64,000 nucleotides of DNA from Sphaerimonospora cavernae (lineage in GTDB: Bacteria > Actinomycetota > Actinomycetes > Streptosporangiales > Streptosporangiaceae). Every line of letters begins with the position of its first letter. Positions within the stretch are counted from its first letter, which is position 1. The notes beneath the pieces are model-generated. The model saw nothing but the letters and a program-made list of their open reading frames with translations, ran no database searches and had not been told where the DNA came from. Positions 15,993 to 26,941 of this stretch are shown in pieces. Position numbers and translations under genes: made by a program. The stretch covers positions 1 to 64,000 of the forward strand of contig NZ_JBHMQT010000053.1 in NCBI RefSeq assembly GCF_042435035.1. Direction: 5' to 3'.

Positions 15993-18338
15993 TCAGCCCG
16001 TCTGGCCAGAGATCGCCCCGAGTAACACGCCGAGAAGGCGGAGGGCCCCGGTCTTGTCGAGCGGTTCGTTGCCGTTTCCGCACTTCGGAGATTGGATGCA
16101 GGACGGGCAGCCGTGATCGCACTCGCAGGAGGCGATCGCGTCCCTGGTAGCGGTGAGCCACTCGGAAGCCCTCGTGTAACCACGTTCGGCGAAGCCGGCT
16201 CCGCCGTCATGACCGTCGTAGACGAACACCGTGAGCAGTCCGGTGTCGGGATGCAGCTCGGTGGAGACTCCGCCGATGTCCCACCGGTCGCACGTCGCGA
16301 ACAGCGGCAGTAGACCGATGGCGGCGTGCTCGGCCGCGTGGGCGCTGCCCCCGAGGTCGATCGGTTTCCCGCCTGAGCCGACGACGGCGAGCGCGGAGTT
16401 CGGCAGCGTCCACCAGACGGCCCGCGTGCGGAGCGTGCGCGGTGGCAGGTCGAGAGGCTCCTCGCCGAGGACCTCTCCGCTCTGCGTGCGCCGTTTCAGG
16501 TACGAGACCACCTGCCGGGTGACCTCCACCGAGCCGAAGTGCAGCTCGCCGGGCCCGAGAGGACGGGACCTCAGCGACTCGATCACCCGGATGTCGGTCA
16601 CGTCCCGGGCGAAGGTCGAATAGTCCGGCTCGGCGGCCGAGACCAGCGCCACTTCGGCGTCGAGATCGAGCATGTCGACCACGAAGGTCTCGCTCTGGTG
16701 CAGGTACACCGCGCCCGCGTGCACCATCGTGTGGGCCGAGGGCTCGTCCACGCTGCCCAGCAGCCGCCCCGTGGCGGTCTCCACGACCTGGACCGGGGCA
16801 CCACCCGATCCCCGGATGTCGGCGAGGTCGGTGGCGCGCTCCCGGCTGGTCCAGAACCAGCCGTTGGCCCGTCTGCGCAGCAGCCCCCGGTCGACCAACT
16901 CGTCGAGCACCTCTGCCGTCGACGGCCCGAAGATGTCCAGGTCGGCGGTCGTCAGCGGGATCTCGGCGGCGGCCGCGCACAGGTGCGGCGCCAGCACGTA
17001 CGGATTGTCCGGGTCGAGGACGATCGCCTCGACGGGCCGGCCGAACAGCGCCTCGGGGTGGTGGACGATGTAGGTGTCCAACGGGTCGTCGCGGGCGATC
17101 AGCACGGCCAGCGCGTCCTGCCCGGCCCGCCCCGCGCGTCCGGCCTGCTGCCAGAGCGAGGCTCGGGTGCCGGGCCATCCGGCGATGAGGACGGCGTCGA
17201 GCCCCGACACGTCCACCCCGAGTTCCAACGCGTTGGTGGTCGCCAGCCCGGTCAGCGCGCCGGAGCGCAGCGCCTTCTCGAGCGCGCGGCGGTCCTCGGC
17301 CAGATAACCCGCCCGATAGGCCGCCACCCGGTGACCGGCCATGCTCGGGTCGACCTCCTCCAGGTTCCGCCGGGTGGTGAGGGCGACGTTCTCGGCGGCA
17401 CGCCGCGACCGTACGAAGACGAGCGTGCGGACGTCGTCGATCACCAGGTCCGTCAGGAGGTCGGCCGCCTCGGCGGTGGCCGTACGGCGTACGGGTGCGC
17501 CCCCCTCACCCCGCAGATCGGTCAGGGGCGGCTCCCAGAGGGCGAACGTGGTCGAACCCCGGGGAGAGGCGTCCGTCGTCACCTCGGCCATTTCAAGGCC
17601 GGTGAGGCGTGTTCCCGCCACCGCCGGGTCGCTCGCGGTGGCCGACGCCAGCAGGAACGCCGGGCTCGAGCCGTACTTGGCGCAGACCCGCCGGAGTCGG
17701 CGCAGGATCTGGGCGACATGTGAGCCGAAGACGCCCCGGTACCCGTGGCACTCGTCCACGACGACGAGTCGCAGCCGGCGCCAGAACGCGGACCAGGACT
17801 GGTGCCGCGGCAGCATCGATCGATGCAGCATGTCCGGATTCGTCAGCACGTAGTTGGCGTTCTGGCGGACACATCGCCGCTCCTCCGCCGGGGTGTCCCC
17901 GTCGAAGGTCGCGGCCCTCACCTCGGGCATCCGCAGCCCCCGGACGGTCCTGAGCTGGTCGGCGGCGAGCGCCTTGGTGGGGGTCAGATAGAGCACGGTG
18001 CCGCCGCCGCAGATCTCCGTGACCGCGGGGACCAGATAGGCCAGGGTCTTTCCGGAGGCCGTACCCGTCGCGAGGATCACGTTTCGGCCACAGTGGACGT
18101 GCTCGGCGGCGGCCGACTGGTGCTCCCACAACCCCGGGACGCCCTGGTCTCGCAGGCGCGTCACCAGGGGCTCCGGCACCCAGTCCGGCCATCGCACTTG
18201 ACCTGCCTGACGTGGGGGGACATGCTCCACATGGGTGACCCGTTGCCGGCGCGCGGAAACCGCGAGCAAGCGGGTGAGAAGTGAGCCTGTTCGCTGGGTA
18301 TAGGAAGAAGTCGGAGTCACTGGTTTCCAGTTTGGCAT
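15993..18338 (-). CDS. MrfA-type DEAD/DEAH-box helicase
   Basis: 781 residues. Helicase motif I is TGTASGKT, motif II VVDECHGY (DECH box), motif III SATAS, and motif VI QQAGRAGRAGQ. The C-terminus has the DUF1998-type cysteine cluster CECDHGCPSC...C. This layout is that of the MrfA/YprA family, which repairs mitomycin-type DNA damage in Bacillus; the role here is inferred. It is the conserved helicase partner of actinobacterial tad loci (Rv3649 type). ATG at 18338 lacks a good ribosome-binding site, so the true start may be a little downstream. Its 3' end converges on the tad operon. Confidence 0.88.
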   Translation of the reverse strand: MPNWKPVTPTSSYTQRTGSLLTRLLAVSARRQRVTHVEHVPPRQAGQVRWPDWVPEPLVTRLRDQGVPGLWEHQSAAAEHVHCGRNVILATGTASGKTLAYLVPAVTEICGGGTVLYLTPTKALAADQLRTVRGLRMPEVRAATFDGDTPAEERRCVRQNANYVLTNPDMLHRSMLPRHQSWSAFWRRLRLVVVDECHGYRGVFGSHVAQILRRLRRVCAKYGSSPAFLLASATASDPAVAGTRLTGLEMAEVTTDASPRGSTTFALWEPPLTDLRGEGGAPVRRTATAEAADLLTDLVIDDVRTLVFVRSRRAAENVALTTRRNLEEVDPSMAGHRVAAYRAGYLAEDRRALEKALRSGALTGLATTNALELGVDVSGLDAVLIAGWPGTRASLWQQAGRAGRAGQDALAVLIARDDPLDTYIVHHPEALFGRPVEAIVLDPDNPYVLAPHLCAAAAEIPLTTADLDIFGPSTAEVLDELVDRGLLRRRANGWFWTSRERATDLADIRGSGGAPVQVVETATGRLLGSVDEPSAHTMVHAGAVYLHQSETFVVDMLDLDAEVALVSAAEPDYSTFARDVTDIRVIESLRSRPLGPGELHFGSVEVTRQVVSYLKRRTQSGEVLGEEPLDLPPRTLRTRAVWWTLPNSALAVVGSGGKPIDLGGSAHAAEHAAIGLLPLFATCDRWDIGGVSTELHPDTGLLTVFVYDGHDGGAGFAERGYTRASEWLTATRDAIASCECDHGCPSCIQSPKCGNGNEPLDKTGALRLLGVLLGAISGQTG

Positions 18339-18486
18339 CTCTGGGGAGAGTCGCCCGGGAGTCGTGATTTCGTATAGACACGGAGTCGGGGCGTGGTTGA
18401 ATGCCGCGCATCGGTGTCGTGAGTCCTGGAACCACCAGGATGCACGACCACATCGAGACGAACGCACGTAAGGCGCTGGAGGATCT

Positions 18487-18837
18487 GTGGATCTGAAGTT
18501 GGACCACCATTCCGAGGACAATCTCACCATCGTCGACGTCGAGGGTGAGATAGACGTCTACACCGCGCCGAGACTGCGTGAGCTGCTGATCGACCTGGTC
18601 AACAAGGGCAACTTCCACCTGCTCGTCAACATGGAGAAGGTGGACTTCCTCGACTCGACCGGCCTCGGGGTGCTGGTCGGCGGGCTCAAGCGGGTACGGG
18701 CGCACGACGGTTCGCTGGAGCTCGTCTGCACGCAGGAGCGCATCCTGAAGATCTTCCGGATCACCGGACTGACCAAGGTCTTCGGGATCTACTCCTCGGT
18801 GGATGAGGCCAAGGAAATGCACGGCCGGGACAAGTGA
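18487..18837 (+). CDS. bldG: anti-sigma factor antagonist BldG
   Basis: 116 residues, one STAS domain. DFLDSTGLGVLVGGLKRV carries Ser57, the phosphorylation site of BldG in Streptomyces. GTG start with GGAGG upstream. BldG releases sigma factors by binding anti-sigma factors and is needed for aerial growth and antibiotic production. The next gene is its usual anti-sigma partner. The helicase is divergent on the other side, as in S. coelicolor. Confidence 0.93.
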   Translation: MDLKLDHHSEDNLTIVDVEGEIDVYTAPRLRELLIDLVNKGNFHLLVNMEKVDFLDSTGLGVLVGGLKRVRAHDGSLELVCTQERILKIFRITGLTKVFGIYSSVDEAKEMHGRDK

Positions 18838-18856
18838 CGGCGCGGGAGCCTGTGAC

Positions 18857-19288
18857 ATGGCCACCGTCGAGCTGACGTTCAGCGCCCTGCCCGCCCACGT
18901 GCGTACGGCACGGCTGGTCGCCACGGCGATCGCCAGACGCACCGGGGTGGCGGAGGAGATCCTGGACGAGGTGCGGCTCGCCGTCGGAGAGGCGTGTTCG
19001 AGGGCAGTGGAGGCGCATCGCCTCCACTGCCCGGACGAGCCCGTGCGCATCGAGTTACGCGATGACGGGGGGCGTTTCGAGGTGACCGTCACCGACGTCG
19101 CCCCGAGCGACGACGTGACACCCCGTGTCCTCGCGGCGAACGGCAACCCCATGCCTGAGATGGCCGGTCTCGGGCTCGCGGTCATCGCGGGACTCGCCGA
19201 CGACGTCGAGGTGCTTCCCGGGCCCAAGGGCATGTGCATTCGGATGAGCTGGCCGGCGTCCTCCAACGGAGCCGCCGCCACCGCCTGA
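18857..19288 (+). CDS. RsbW-like anti-sigma ATPase paired with BldG
   Basis: 143 residues with a GHKL ATPase fold. The N-box region is RLAVGEACSRAVEAHR, where the usual Asn is absent; later glycine-rich segments include MAGLGLAVIAGLADDVEV. This layout fits the anti-sigma gene downstream of bldG in S. coelicolor. The atypical N-box raises the question whether it binds ATP normally. GGGAG precedes the ATG; it is 19 bp behind bldG. Confidence 0.82.
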   Translation: MATVELTFSALPAHVRTARLVATAIARRTGVAEEILDEVRLAVGEACSRAVEAHRLHCPDEPVRIELRDDGGRFEVTVTDVAPSDDVTPRVLAANGNPMPEMAGLGLAVIAGLADDVEVLPGPKGMCIRMSWPASSNGAAATA

Positions 19289-19296
19289 CCGGGAGT

Positions 19297-19324
19297 CCGG
19301 GTGCCGCCTCCGTGCGGCACCCGG
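19297..19324 (+). terminator. hairpin terminator of the bldG operon
   Basis: CCGGGTGCCGC (19297-19307) pairs perfectly with GCGGCACCCGG (19314-19324). It starts 8 nt after the stop codon and is followed by a short TTGT. Confidence 0.75.
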
Positions 19325-19348
19325 TTGTGGCGTGTCCGGGTGAATTCA

Positions 19349-19379
19349 GGACGACCGAAATTGTCATTTCCGGTCGTCC
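19349..19379. promoter_or_regulatory. long inverted repeat between the bldG operon and hppA
   Basis: GGACGACCG (19349-19357) pairs with CGGTCGTCC (19371-19379), and the pairing continues inward (AAAT with ATTT) apart from one bulged base. It stands 24 nt beyond the first terminator. It could be a second terminator or an operator. The remaining 280 bp up to hppA hold no gene that I can support. Confidence 0.5.
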
Positions 19380-19661
19380 ATGCCATGCGGTCCGATGAAG
19401 CCTGCTGCCCTGACGAACTTGGTCAAGAAGACGGCAAAACCCGTCAAATGTTGTCTCATTACTGGCCGAGGTGGCGATTACCGTGCTCGGAGGCCTTCAT
19501 ATCCGCGGCGCTGCTGCGTAGACTCCCGGCACCGGCCAAGGTATTGCGGATGCAACCGGAAGCGGCACTGCCAACCACCCGGATGCGCGCCGCGAAGGCC
19601 AGACAAGATCGTCAGGGCGCCTCCGGGCAGGAACCGAACCCCGTCTGGCCGAGGAGGACGG

Positions 19662-21995
<2,334 letters not shown>

Positions 21996-22011
21996 CGCGA
22001 GCTCATGATGT

Positions 22012-22044
22012 GAAGGTCCCCCGCTCCGGGAGCGGGGGACCTTC
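22012..22044 (+). terminator. strong terminator after hppA
   Basis: A perfect 15-bp stem, GAAGGTCCCCCGCTC (22012-22026) with GAGCGGGGGACCTTC (22030-22044), and a 3-nt loop. It starts 16 nt after the hppA stop and is followed by TTC. Confidence 0.85.
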
Positions 22045-22062
22045 TTCATACACTGGATCTCT

Positions 22063-22164
22063 ATGAACAAGCTGAGCGGCGCACGGTCCCTGGCGCTGAT
22101 CCTGCTGATCATGGCGGTGATGTTCGCGGTGATAGTCGGCCTCGCGATTTGGGCGGCCGGATGA
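22063..22164 (+). CDS. 33-residue single-helix membrane protein
   Basis: A short basic start (MNKLSGARS) followed by one hydrophobic helix of about 22 residues and ending in IWAAG. Its TGA stop overlaps an ATG of sixA as ATGA, which suggests translational coupling. No clear ribosome-binding site precedes it, because it follows the hppA terminator closely. It is too short for most gene callers. Function unknown. Confidence 0.6.
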   Translation: MNKLSGARSLALILLIMAVMFAVIVGLAIWAAG

Positions 22165-22664
22165 GCCGGGTCGGCGGCGGGACGATGAGGACGCTCGTCG
22201 TGGTACGGCACGCCGAGGCGGGTCACGTGCCCGGCCTGCCGGACCGGGAGCGCCCGCTCACCGAGGGGGGCGAGCACGACGCCCGCGAGGCGGGGGAGCT
22301 CATCGGGCGCCTGAAACCGGAGCTGGTGGTCTGCTCGCCGGCGGTGCGCACGCGGCGGACCGCCGAACTGCTCGATCTCGACGCGCCCGTCGAGATCGAA
22401 CGGGAGATCTACGAAGCGTACCCGGAGGAGCTGCTGGAACTGCTGCGCCGTACCGACCCGGATGTGCACACGCTCGTCTTGGTCGGGCACAACCCGGGTG
22501 TGCACCAGCTCGTGCTGGGCCTCACCGGCACGGCGGGCGACGGCTTTCCGCCCGGCACCGTCGCCGTGATCCGGCTCCCCGAGTCGTGGGCCGAGGCCGA
22601 GTTCGGTACGGGAAGCCTGGTCGAGATGTGCCATCCTCGGCGTTTTCTGGGGAAACCGACCTGA
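22161..22664 (+). CDS. sixA: SixA-type phosphohistidine phosphatase
   Basis: 167 residues, histidine-phosphatase fold. The catalytic RHG-type motif is VVRHAEAG near the N-terminus, and the second catalytic His is in LVLVGHNPGVH. SixA enzymes remove phosphate from His-phosphorylated phosphocarriers; the target here is unknown. ATG at 22161 couples to the tiny membrane ORF; an in-frame ATG at 22185 (MRTLVVVRH) is an alternative start. Confidence 0.85.
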   Translation: MSRVGGGTMRTLVVVRHAEAGHVPGLPDRERPLTEGGEHDAREAGELIGRLKPELVVCSPAVRTRRTAELLDLDAPVEIEREIYEAYPEELLELLRRTDPDVHTLVLVGHNPGVHQLVLGLTGTAGDGFPPGTVAVIRLPESWAEAEFGTGSLVEMCHPRRFLGKPT

Positions 22665-22670
22665 CGGATT

Positions 22671-23924
22671 TCAGGCCGGCATGGGCGGCAGGCCGTCCTC
22701 GGCGTCGGCTGCCTCGACCTCCTCGCGGGAGATGCCGAGCAGATAGAGGATCGAGTCGAGGTACGGGACGTTGAGCGCGGTGTCCGCGGCCTGCCGTACG
22801 ACAGGCTTGGCGTTGAACGCGATGCCGAGGCCGGCGGCGGCCAGCATGTCGAGGTCGTTGGCCCCGTCGCCGACCGCGACGGTCTGGCTGGGCGGGATGT
22901 TCGACTCGGCGGCGAAGCGCTCCAGCGCACGCGCCTTGCCGGGCCGGTCGACGATCTCGCCGATGACCCGGCCGGTGAGCCTGCCGTCGACGACCTCCAG
23001 TGTGTTGGCGGCCGAGAAGTCGATGCCGAGGTCCCGCACCAGGGTGTCGGTGATCTGGGTGAAGCCGCCGCTGACGATCGCGAAGCGGTAGTCGAGCCGC
23101 TTGAGGGTCCGCACCAGGGTGCGCGCCCCCGGCGTCAGTACCAGCTCCTTGGCGACCTTCTCGAAGACTTCTTCGGAGAGCCCTTCCAGCAGGGCGACCC
23201 GCCTGATCAGCGACTGGGCGAAGTCCAACTCGCCCCGCATGGCCTCCTCGGTCACCCGGGCCACCTCGTCGAGGCAGCCCGCGTGCTTGGCCAGCAACTC
23301 GATGACCTCGTTCTGGATGAGCGTCGAGTCGACGTCCATGACGATGAGCCGCTTGGCGCGGCGGTGCAGGCCGCTGCGCTGCACGGCGACGTCGACCTGC
23401 TGCGCGGCGGCCTCGGCTGCCAGCGCCACCCGCATGGCCTGCGGGTTCGCCCCGGAGACCGCCATCTCGATGCAGGTCACGGGGTAGCTCGACAGTCGCT
23501 CGATCCGGTCGATGTTGGCGCCGCACGCGGCTACCCGCCCGGTGATCCCGGCCATCGCGGCGGGCAGCAGCGGTGCGCCCAGCACGGTGACGTGGAGGCG
23601 GCCGCGACGGCGTTTCTCTTTGGAGACCGTGCCGGTCGCGATCTCGAGGTCCATGTCCAGGTCGGCGGCCACCTGCTCGACGGCCGTCCACAGGCCGCCG
23701 ATGGTGCCACCGGTGCCGGTGGGCGGCCCACCGGCGTAGGCGACCAGCACGCCGAGCGTGAGGCGGCCGCGGATCACGACCTGCTCCACATCGGCGACGG
23801 TCACGGGAAACGCGGTGAGTACCTCGAACAGCCGGGAGGTGACGCCTGGGCGGTCGGGACCCGTCAACGTGATCAGGAGCGTGCGCTGGTTCACGTTGTT
23901 TGAGGTTACTGTGCGGGCTTTCAT
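22671..23924 (-). CDS. serB: phosphoserine phosphatase with ACT domains
   Basis: 417 residues. Two ACT-like regulatory domains (about 14-180) precede a HAD phosphatase: VMDVDSTLIQ (nucleophile Asp197, acid/base Asp199), IVSGGFTQITD and VAVGDGANDLDML. It performs the last step of serine biosynthesis, and ACT domains in this family bind serine. ATG at 23924 is used; an in-frame GTG at 23894 is possible. It converges with sixA with only 6 bp between the stops. Confidence 0.94.
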   Translation of the reverse strand: MKARTVTSNNVNQRTLLITLTGPDRPGVTSRLFEVLTAFPVTVADVEQVVIRGRLTLGVLVAYAGGPPTGTGGTIGGLWTAVEQVAADLDMDLEIATGTVSKEKRRRGRLHVTVLGAPLLPAAMAGITGRVAACGANIDRIERLSSYPVTCIEMAVSGANPQAMRVALAAEAAAQQVDVAVQRSGLHRRAKRLIVMDVDSTLIQNEVIELLAKHAGCLDEVARVTEEAMRGELDFAQSLIRRVALLEGLSEEVFEKVAKELVLTPGARTLVRTLKRLDYRFAIVSGGFTQITDTLVRDLGIDFSAANTLEVVDGRLTGRVIGEIVDRPGKARALERFAAESNIPPSQTVAVGDGANDLDMLAAAGLGIAFNAKPVVRQAADTALNVPYLDSILYLLGISREEVEAADAEDGLPPMPA

Positions 23925-24001
23925 GACCGTACATCAGGTTCCCGAACCGGCAGGCCTCCGGCGCCCTAAGCCGATGGTCCGAGGCCCGCGCGATTTCCGC
24001 T

Positions 24002-24748
24002 TCAGGAGACGAGCTTCACGATCGCGGCGACTCCGACGGCGACGATGAAGCCGCGCAGGACCACCGGGGGAAGCCGGCGGCCCAGCCGCGCGCCGAGGAA
24101 CCCGCCCACGGCCGTACCGAGCGCCACCATCAGCACGGCCGACCAGTCCACCTCTGCGATCAACGTGAACAGGACCGCGGCGGTCGCGTTGACCAGCAGC
24201 GAGAGCAGGTTCTTCGCCGCGTTGATCCGCTGGAGATCCTCGTCGAGGAAGAGCCCGAGCAGCCCGATGAGGACGACTCCCTGCGCTGCGCCGAAATAGC
24301 CGCCGTAGGCCCCCGCCCCGAGCACGCCCAGCCACAGCCAGGGGCCGCCGTGGGGATGCACGCGGAGTTTGACGAGCCACCGGCTGAGTCTCGGCTGCGC
24401 CACGACCAGGACGCAGGCGAATCCGATGAGCACCGGCACGATGACCTGGAACGCCTTCTCCGGAAGACACAGCAGCAGCACACCACCGACCAGCGAGCCG
24501 AGCACCGAGGCCGTCCCCAGCCGGATGAGCCGGTCGCGCTGGCCCTTGAGCTCGGAACGGTAGCCCACCACCCCGGTGATGCCGCCCGGCACCATCCCTA
24601 TGTTGTTCGAGACGTTGGCCACGATCGGCGGGAAACCCAGGGCCAGCAGCGTCGGAAACGTGATCAGCGACCCCGATCCCACCACGGCGTTGATGCCCCC
24701 GGCCCCTACCCCGGCCGCGAACACCGCGACCGCCTCCAACGGCGTCAC
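24002..24748 (-). CDS. TauE/SafE-family membrane exporter
   Basis: 248 residues, about eight helices in two halves. Family motifs include GINAVVGSGSLITFPTLLALG in the first half and GAYGGYFGAAQGVVLI in the second. Members export sulfite, sulfonates or other small anions; the substrate here is unknown. GTG start with GGGAG upstream. It lies 56 bp behind the ABC ATPase gene and is probably co-transcribed. Confidence 0.88.
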   Translation of the reverse strand: MTPLEAVAVFAAGVGAGGINAVVGSGSLITFPTLLALGFPPIVANVSNNIGMVPGGITGVVGYRSELKGQRDRLIRLGTASVLGSLVGGVLLLCLPEKAFQVIVPVLIGFACVLVVAQPRLSRWLVKLRVHPHGGPWLWLGVLGAGAYGGYFGAAQGVVLIGLLGLFLDEDLQRINAAKNLLSLLVNATAAVLFTLIAEVDWSAVLMVALGTAVGGFLGARLGRRLPPVVLRGFIVAVGVAAIVKLVS

Positions 24749-24804
24749 TCGCTTACTCCCTCATACGGTTTCCCCCGACTCTAGGGAAACGTCCGTATGC
24801 GAAA

Positions 24805-25593
24805 TCACTGGGGGCGGGCGTACCAGCGGCCTTCCCGGCCGCGGTCGAGGAAGAGGGGCACGCCGAAGGTCCTGGACAGGTTGTCCACGGACATGACCGA
24901 CTCGAGCGGGCCCTGGTCGACCACCGAGCCGTGCCGGAGCAGCAGCGCATGGGTGAACCCGGCCGGGATCTCCTCGACGTGGTGGGTGACCAGCACCATC
25001 GTGGGGGACTTGGGGTCCTTGGCCAGCGCGCCCAGGCGGCGTACCAGATCCTCCCGGCCGCCCACGTCGAGCCCGGCGGCCGGCTCGTCGAGCAGCATCA
25101 GTTCCGGATCCGGCATCATGGCCCGGGCGATCTGCACGCGCTTGCGCTCGCCCTCCGACAGGGTGGCGAACCTGCGGCGGATCAGATGGGCGCAGCCGAA
25201 CTGGTCGATGAGCTCCACGGCCCGGGTCACGTCGTGCGAGTCGTACTCCTCGGTCCACCGGCCGAGGATCGCGTACGACGCGGTCAGCACGAGATCGATG
25301 ACCTTCTCATCCGGCGGGATCCGCTCGGCGAGCGCGGCGCTGGCCAGGCCGATCCTGGGCCGCAGCTCGAACACGTCGGTCTGGCCCAGCCGCTCCCCGA
25401 GGACCTCTACCGAGCCCTCCGACGGATAGAGCAGCGCCCCGGCCACCTGCAGCAGGGTCGTCTTCCCCGCCCCGTTGGCGCCGATGACGACCCAGCGCTC
25501 ATCCTCCCGGACGCTCCAGTCGATGCCCCGCAGCAGGACGGCTCCGTCCCTGCGGACGGCCACGTCCTGAAACCGAAGCACCTGACCGCCCAT
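24805..25593 (-). CDS. ABC-type ATPase (ModF/YlmA-like)
   Basis: 262 residues. Walker A GANGAGKTT, signature LSEGERKR, Walker B LMLLDEPAAGLD and the His switch VLVTHHVEEIP are all intact. No ABC permease lies next to it; the downstream membrane gene is a TauE exporter, so its partner is unknown. ATG at 25593 has a strong GGGAGGGGGG site 5 nt upstream. Confidence 0.88.
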   Translation of the reverse strand: MGGQVLRFQDVAVRRDGAVLLRGIDWSVREDERWVVIGANGAGKTTLLQVAGALLYPSEGSVEVLGERLGQTDVFELRPRIGLASAALAERIPPDEKVIDLVLTASYAILGRWTEEYDSHDVTRAVELIDQFGCAHLIRRRFATLSEGERKRVQIARAMMPDPELMLLDEPAAGLDVGGREDLVRRLGALAKDPKSPTMVLVTHHVEEIPAGFTHALLLRHGSVVDQGPLESVMSVDNLSRTFGVPLFLDRGREGRWYARPQ

Positions 25594-25629
25594 CGTGGCC
25601 CCCCTCCCAAGGTTCTTTGCCATAAAACT

Positions 25630-26400
25630 ATGGCAGGTGAAGCGCATATCGTGGATCGGGTGCGCAACGATTCACCGGTCTCCGCCACGCTCGTCTCCTG
25701 GGGCAACGCCTGGCTGGCCGGGCATACCGGACTGGACGTCGTGGTGGACCGGCTGGAAGGCGCCGCCGGGCCCCAAGTGGTGGCGGCCCACACGGCGAGC
25801 GGCATGGACGAGGGCACGCTCCGCGCGTTCCTGATGGACCGGCGGATCGAAGGGCTGAGCTCGTTACGGCTGGCCCTGCCGGTGCCCGGCGACCCGTTGG
25901 GGCTCACCGGTCCCCCCGCGTTCAACGGCGTCGCCATCGACGCCGGCCAGGCCGCGATCGCCGTGCTGCCCGATCGGTGCTTCGGCCTCGTGCCGGGCGA
26001 GGACCGGCGCGGATCGTCATACTCCGGGATCCGCTGGACCGTCCACGAGGCGTCCACCACGCCCCCCGACCTGCCGTCGCTCGCCGAGGCGGAGCGGGCC
26101 CTCACGGCCGCCATGCGGTCGGCCACCGAAGCGCTGCTCGCCGTCACCGGCCCGGCCCAGGGCTTCCCCGCGGCCTTCCAGGGCGGGGACGACGCCGAAG
26201 GCACGCTCGCGCCCGGCTATCCCGGGCGGGCCCACCGCGTCGGCGCCCTCGCCGCACGGCTCGCCCTCGCGCTGCGCCTCGCCGACGAACGCGGGTTGAC
26301 CGCCGGGCAGATCTCCGCACGCGGCGAGGCCCTGCGCGATCTCGACCGGGTCGTACGGCGCGCCCGCGTCGCCGCCCATCACGCGCTGGGAGAGGCCTAA
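25630..26400 (+). CDS. conserved hypothetical protein
   Basis: 256 residues. No catalytic motif recognised. A mixed N-terminal domain containing VSWGNAWLAGHTGLDVVVDRL is followed by a long helical C-terminus (AEAERALTAAMRSATEALL; RVGALAARLALALRLADERG). ATG at 25630 has no good site; GTG at 25660 is equally plausible. It is divergent from the ABC ATPase by 36 bp, and its stop interlocks with the stop of the truncated response regulator. Confidence 0.7.
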   Translation: MAGEAHIVDRVRNDSPVSATLVSWGNAWLAGHTGLDVVVDRLEGAAGPQVVAAHTASGMDEGTLRAFLMDRRIEGLSSLRLALPVPGDPLGLTGPPAFNGVAIDAGQAAIAVLPDRCFGLVPGEDRRGSSYSGIRWTVHEASTTPPDLPSLAEAERALTAAMRSATEALLAVTGPAQGFPAAFQGGDDAEGTLAPGYPGRAHRVGALAARLALALRLADERGLTAGQISARGEALRDLDRVVRRARVAAHHALGEA

Positions 26401-26867
26401 CCCAGGCCGTGCCGGACGGCGTAGAGGGCGGCCTGGGTCCGGTCCTGCACGCCGAGTTTCATGAGCACGTTGGAGACGTGGGTCTTCACGGTCTTCTCCG
26501 CCACGACGAGCTCGCGGGCGATCTCCCGGTTCGAGTGGCCCCCGGCGATCAGCTTGAGCACCTCCCACTCCCGCTCGGTGAGCGCGGCCCCCCGATCATC
26601 GGAAGCAGACCCATCGGGCACCGGGTCGTGCGGTGCCGCCGAGCCCGGCCCCGCGCCTGTCGTGCCGGGCGGGGTGAGCACGGCCGCCGCCGCCTCCGGA
26701 GCGAGCAGCACCTGGCCGCCGTGCACGGCGCGGATCGCCTGCACGAGGGCGGCGGGGTCGACGTCCTTGTAGAGGAAGCCGGCGGCGTCCGCGCGCATGG
26801 CCAGGGCCACGTCGCCGCGGTCGTCGGCCGAGGTCAAGACGATCACCCGCAGCTCCCGCGTGTCCAA
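26397..26867 (-). pseudogene. 5'-truncated NarL/LuxR-type response regulator
   Basis: What remains begins inside the receiver domain at LRVIVLTSADD (strand 4), keeps FLYKDVDP (the strand-5 Lys region) and has a complete LuxR-type HTH (LTEREWEVLKLIAGGHSNREIARELVVAEKTVKTH). The first 60-70 residues, with the acidic pocket and phospho-accepting Asp, are missing. In-frame similarity fades just upstream and a TGA follows. No partner kinase gene is in the window. It looks like a remnant cut by the neighbouring island. Expression from an internal TTG cannot be excluded. Confidence 0.75.
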
Positions 26868-26941
26868 GGACAGCCTGCCGACATCCTCACGCCTGAGTTT
26901 CTGTGCCGAGTGAACCGATCAGCGGCTGGCAGGGAGACGCT

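Noticed and set aside
15650..16210. minus-strand ORF of 186 codons between the tad and helicase genes
   Set aside because: It overlaps the TadE-like gene and the helicase end in other frames and reads as Ser/Arg/Pro-rich shadow sequence.
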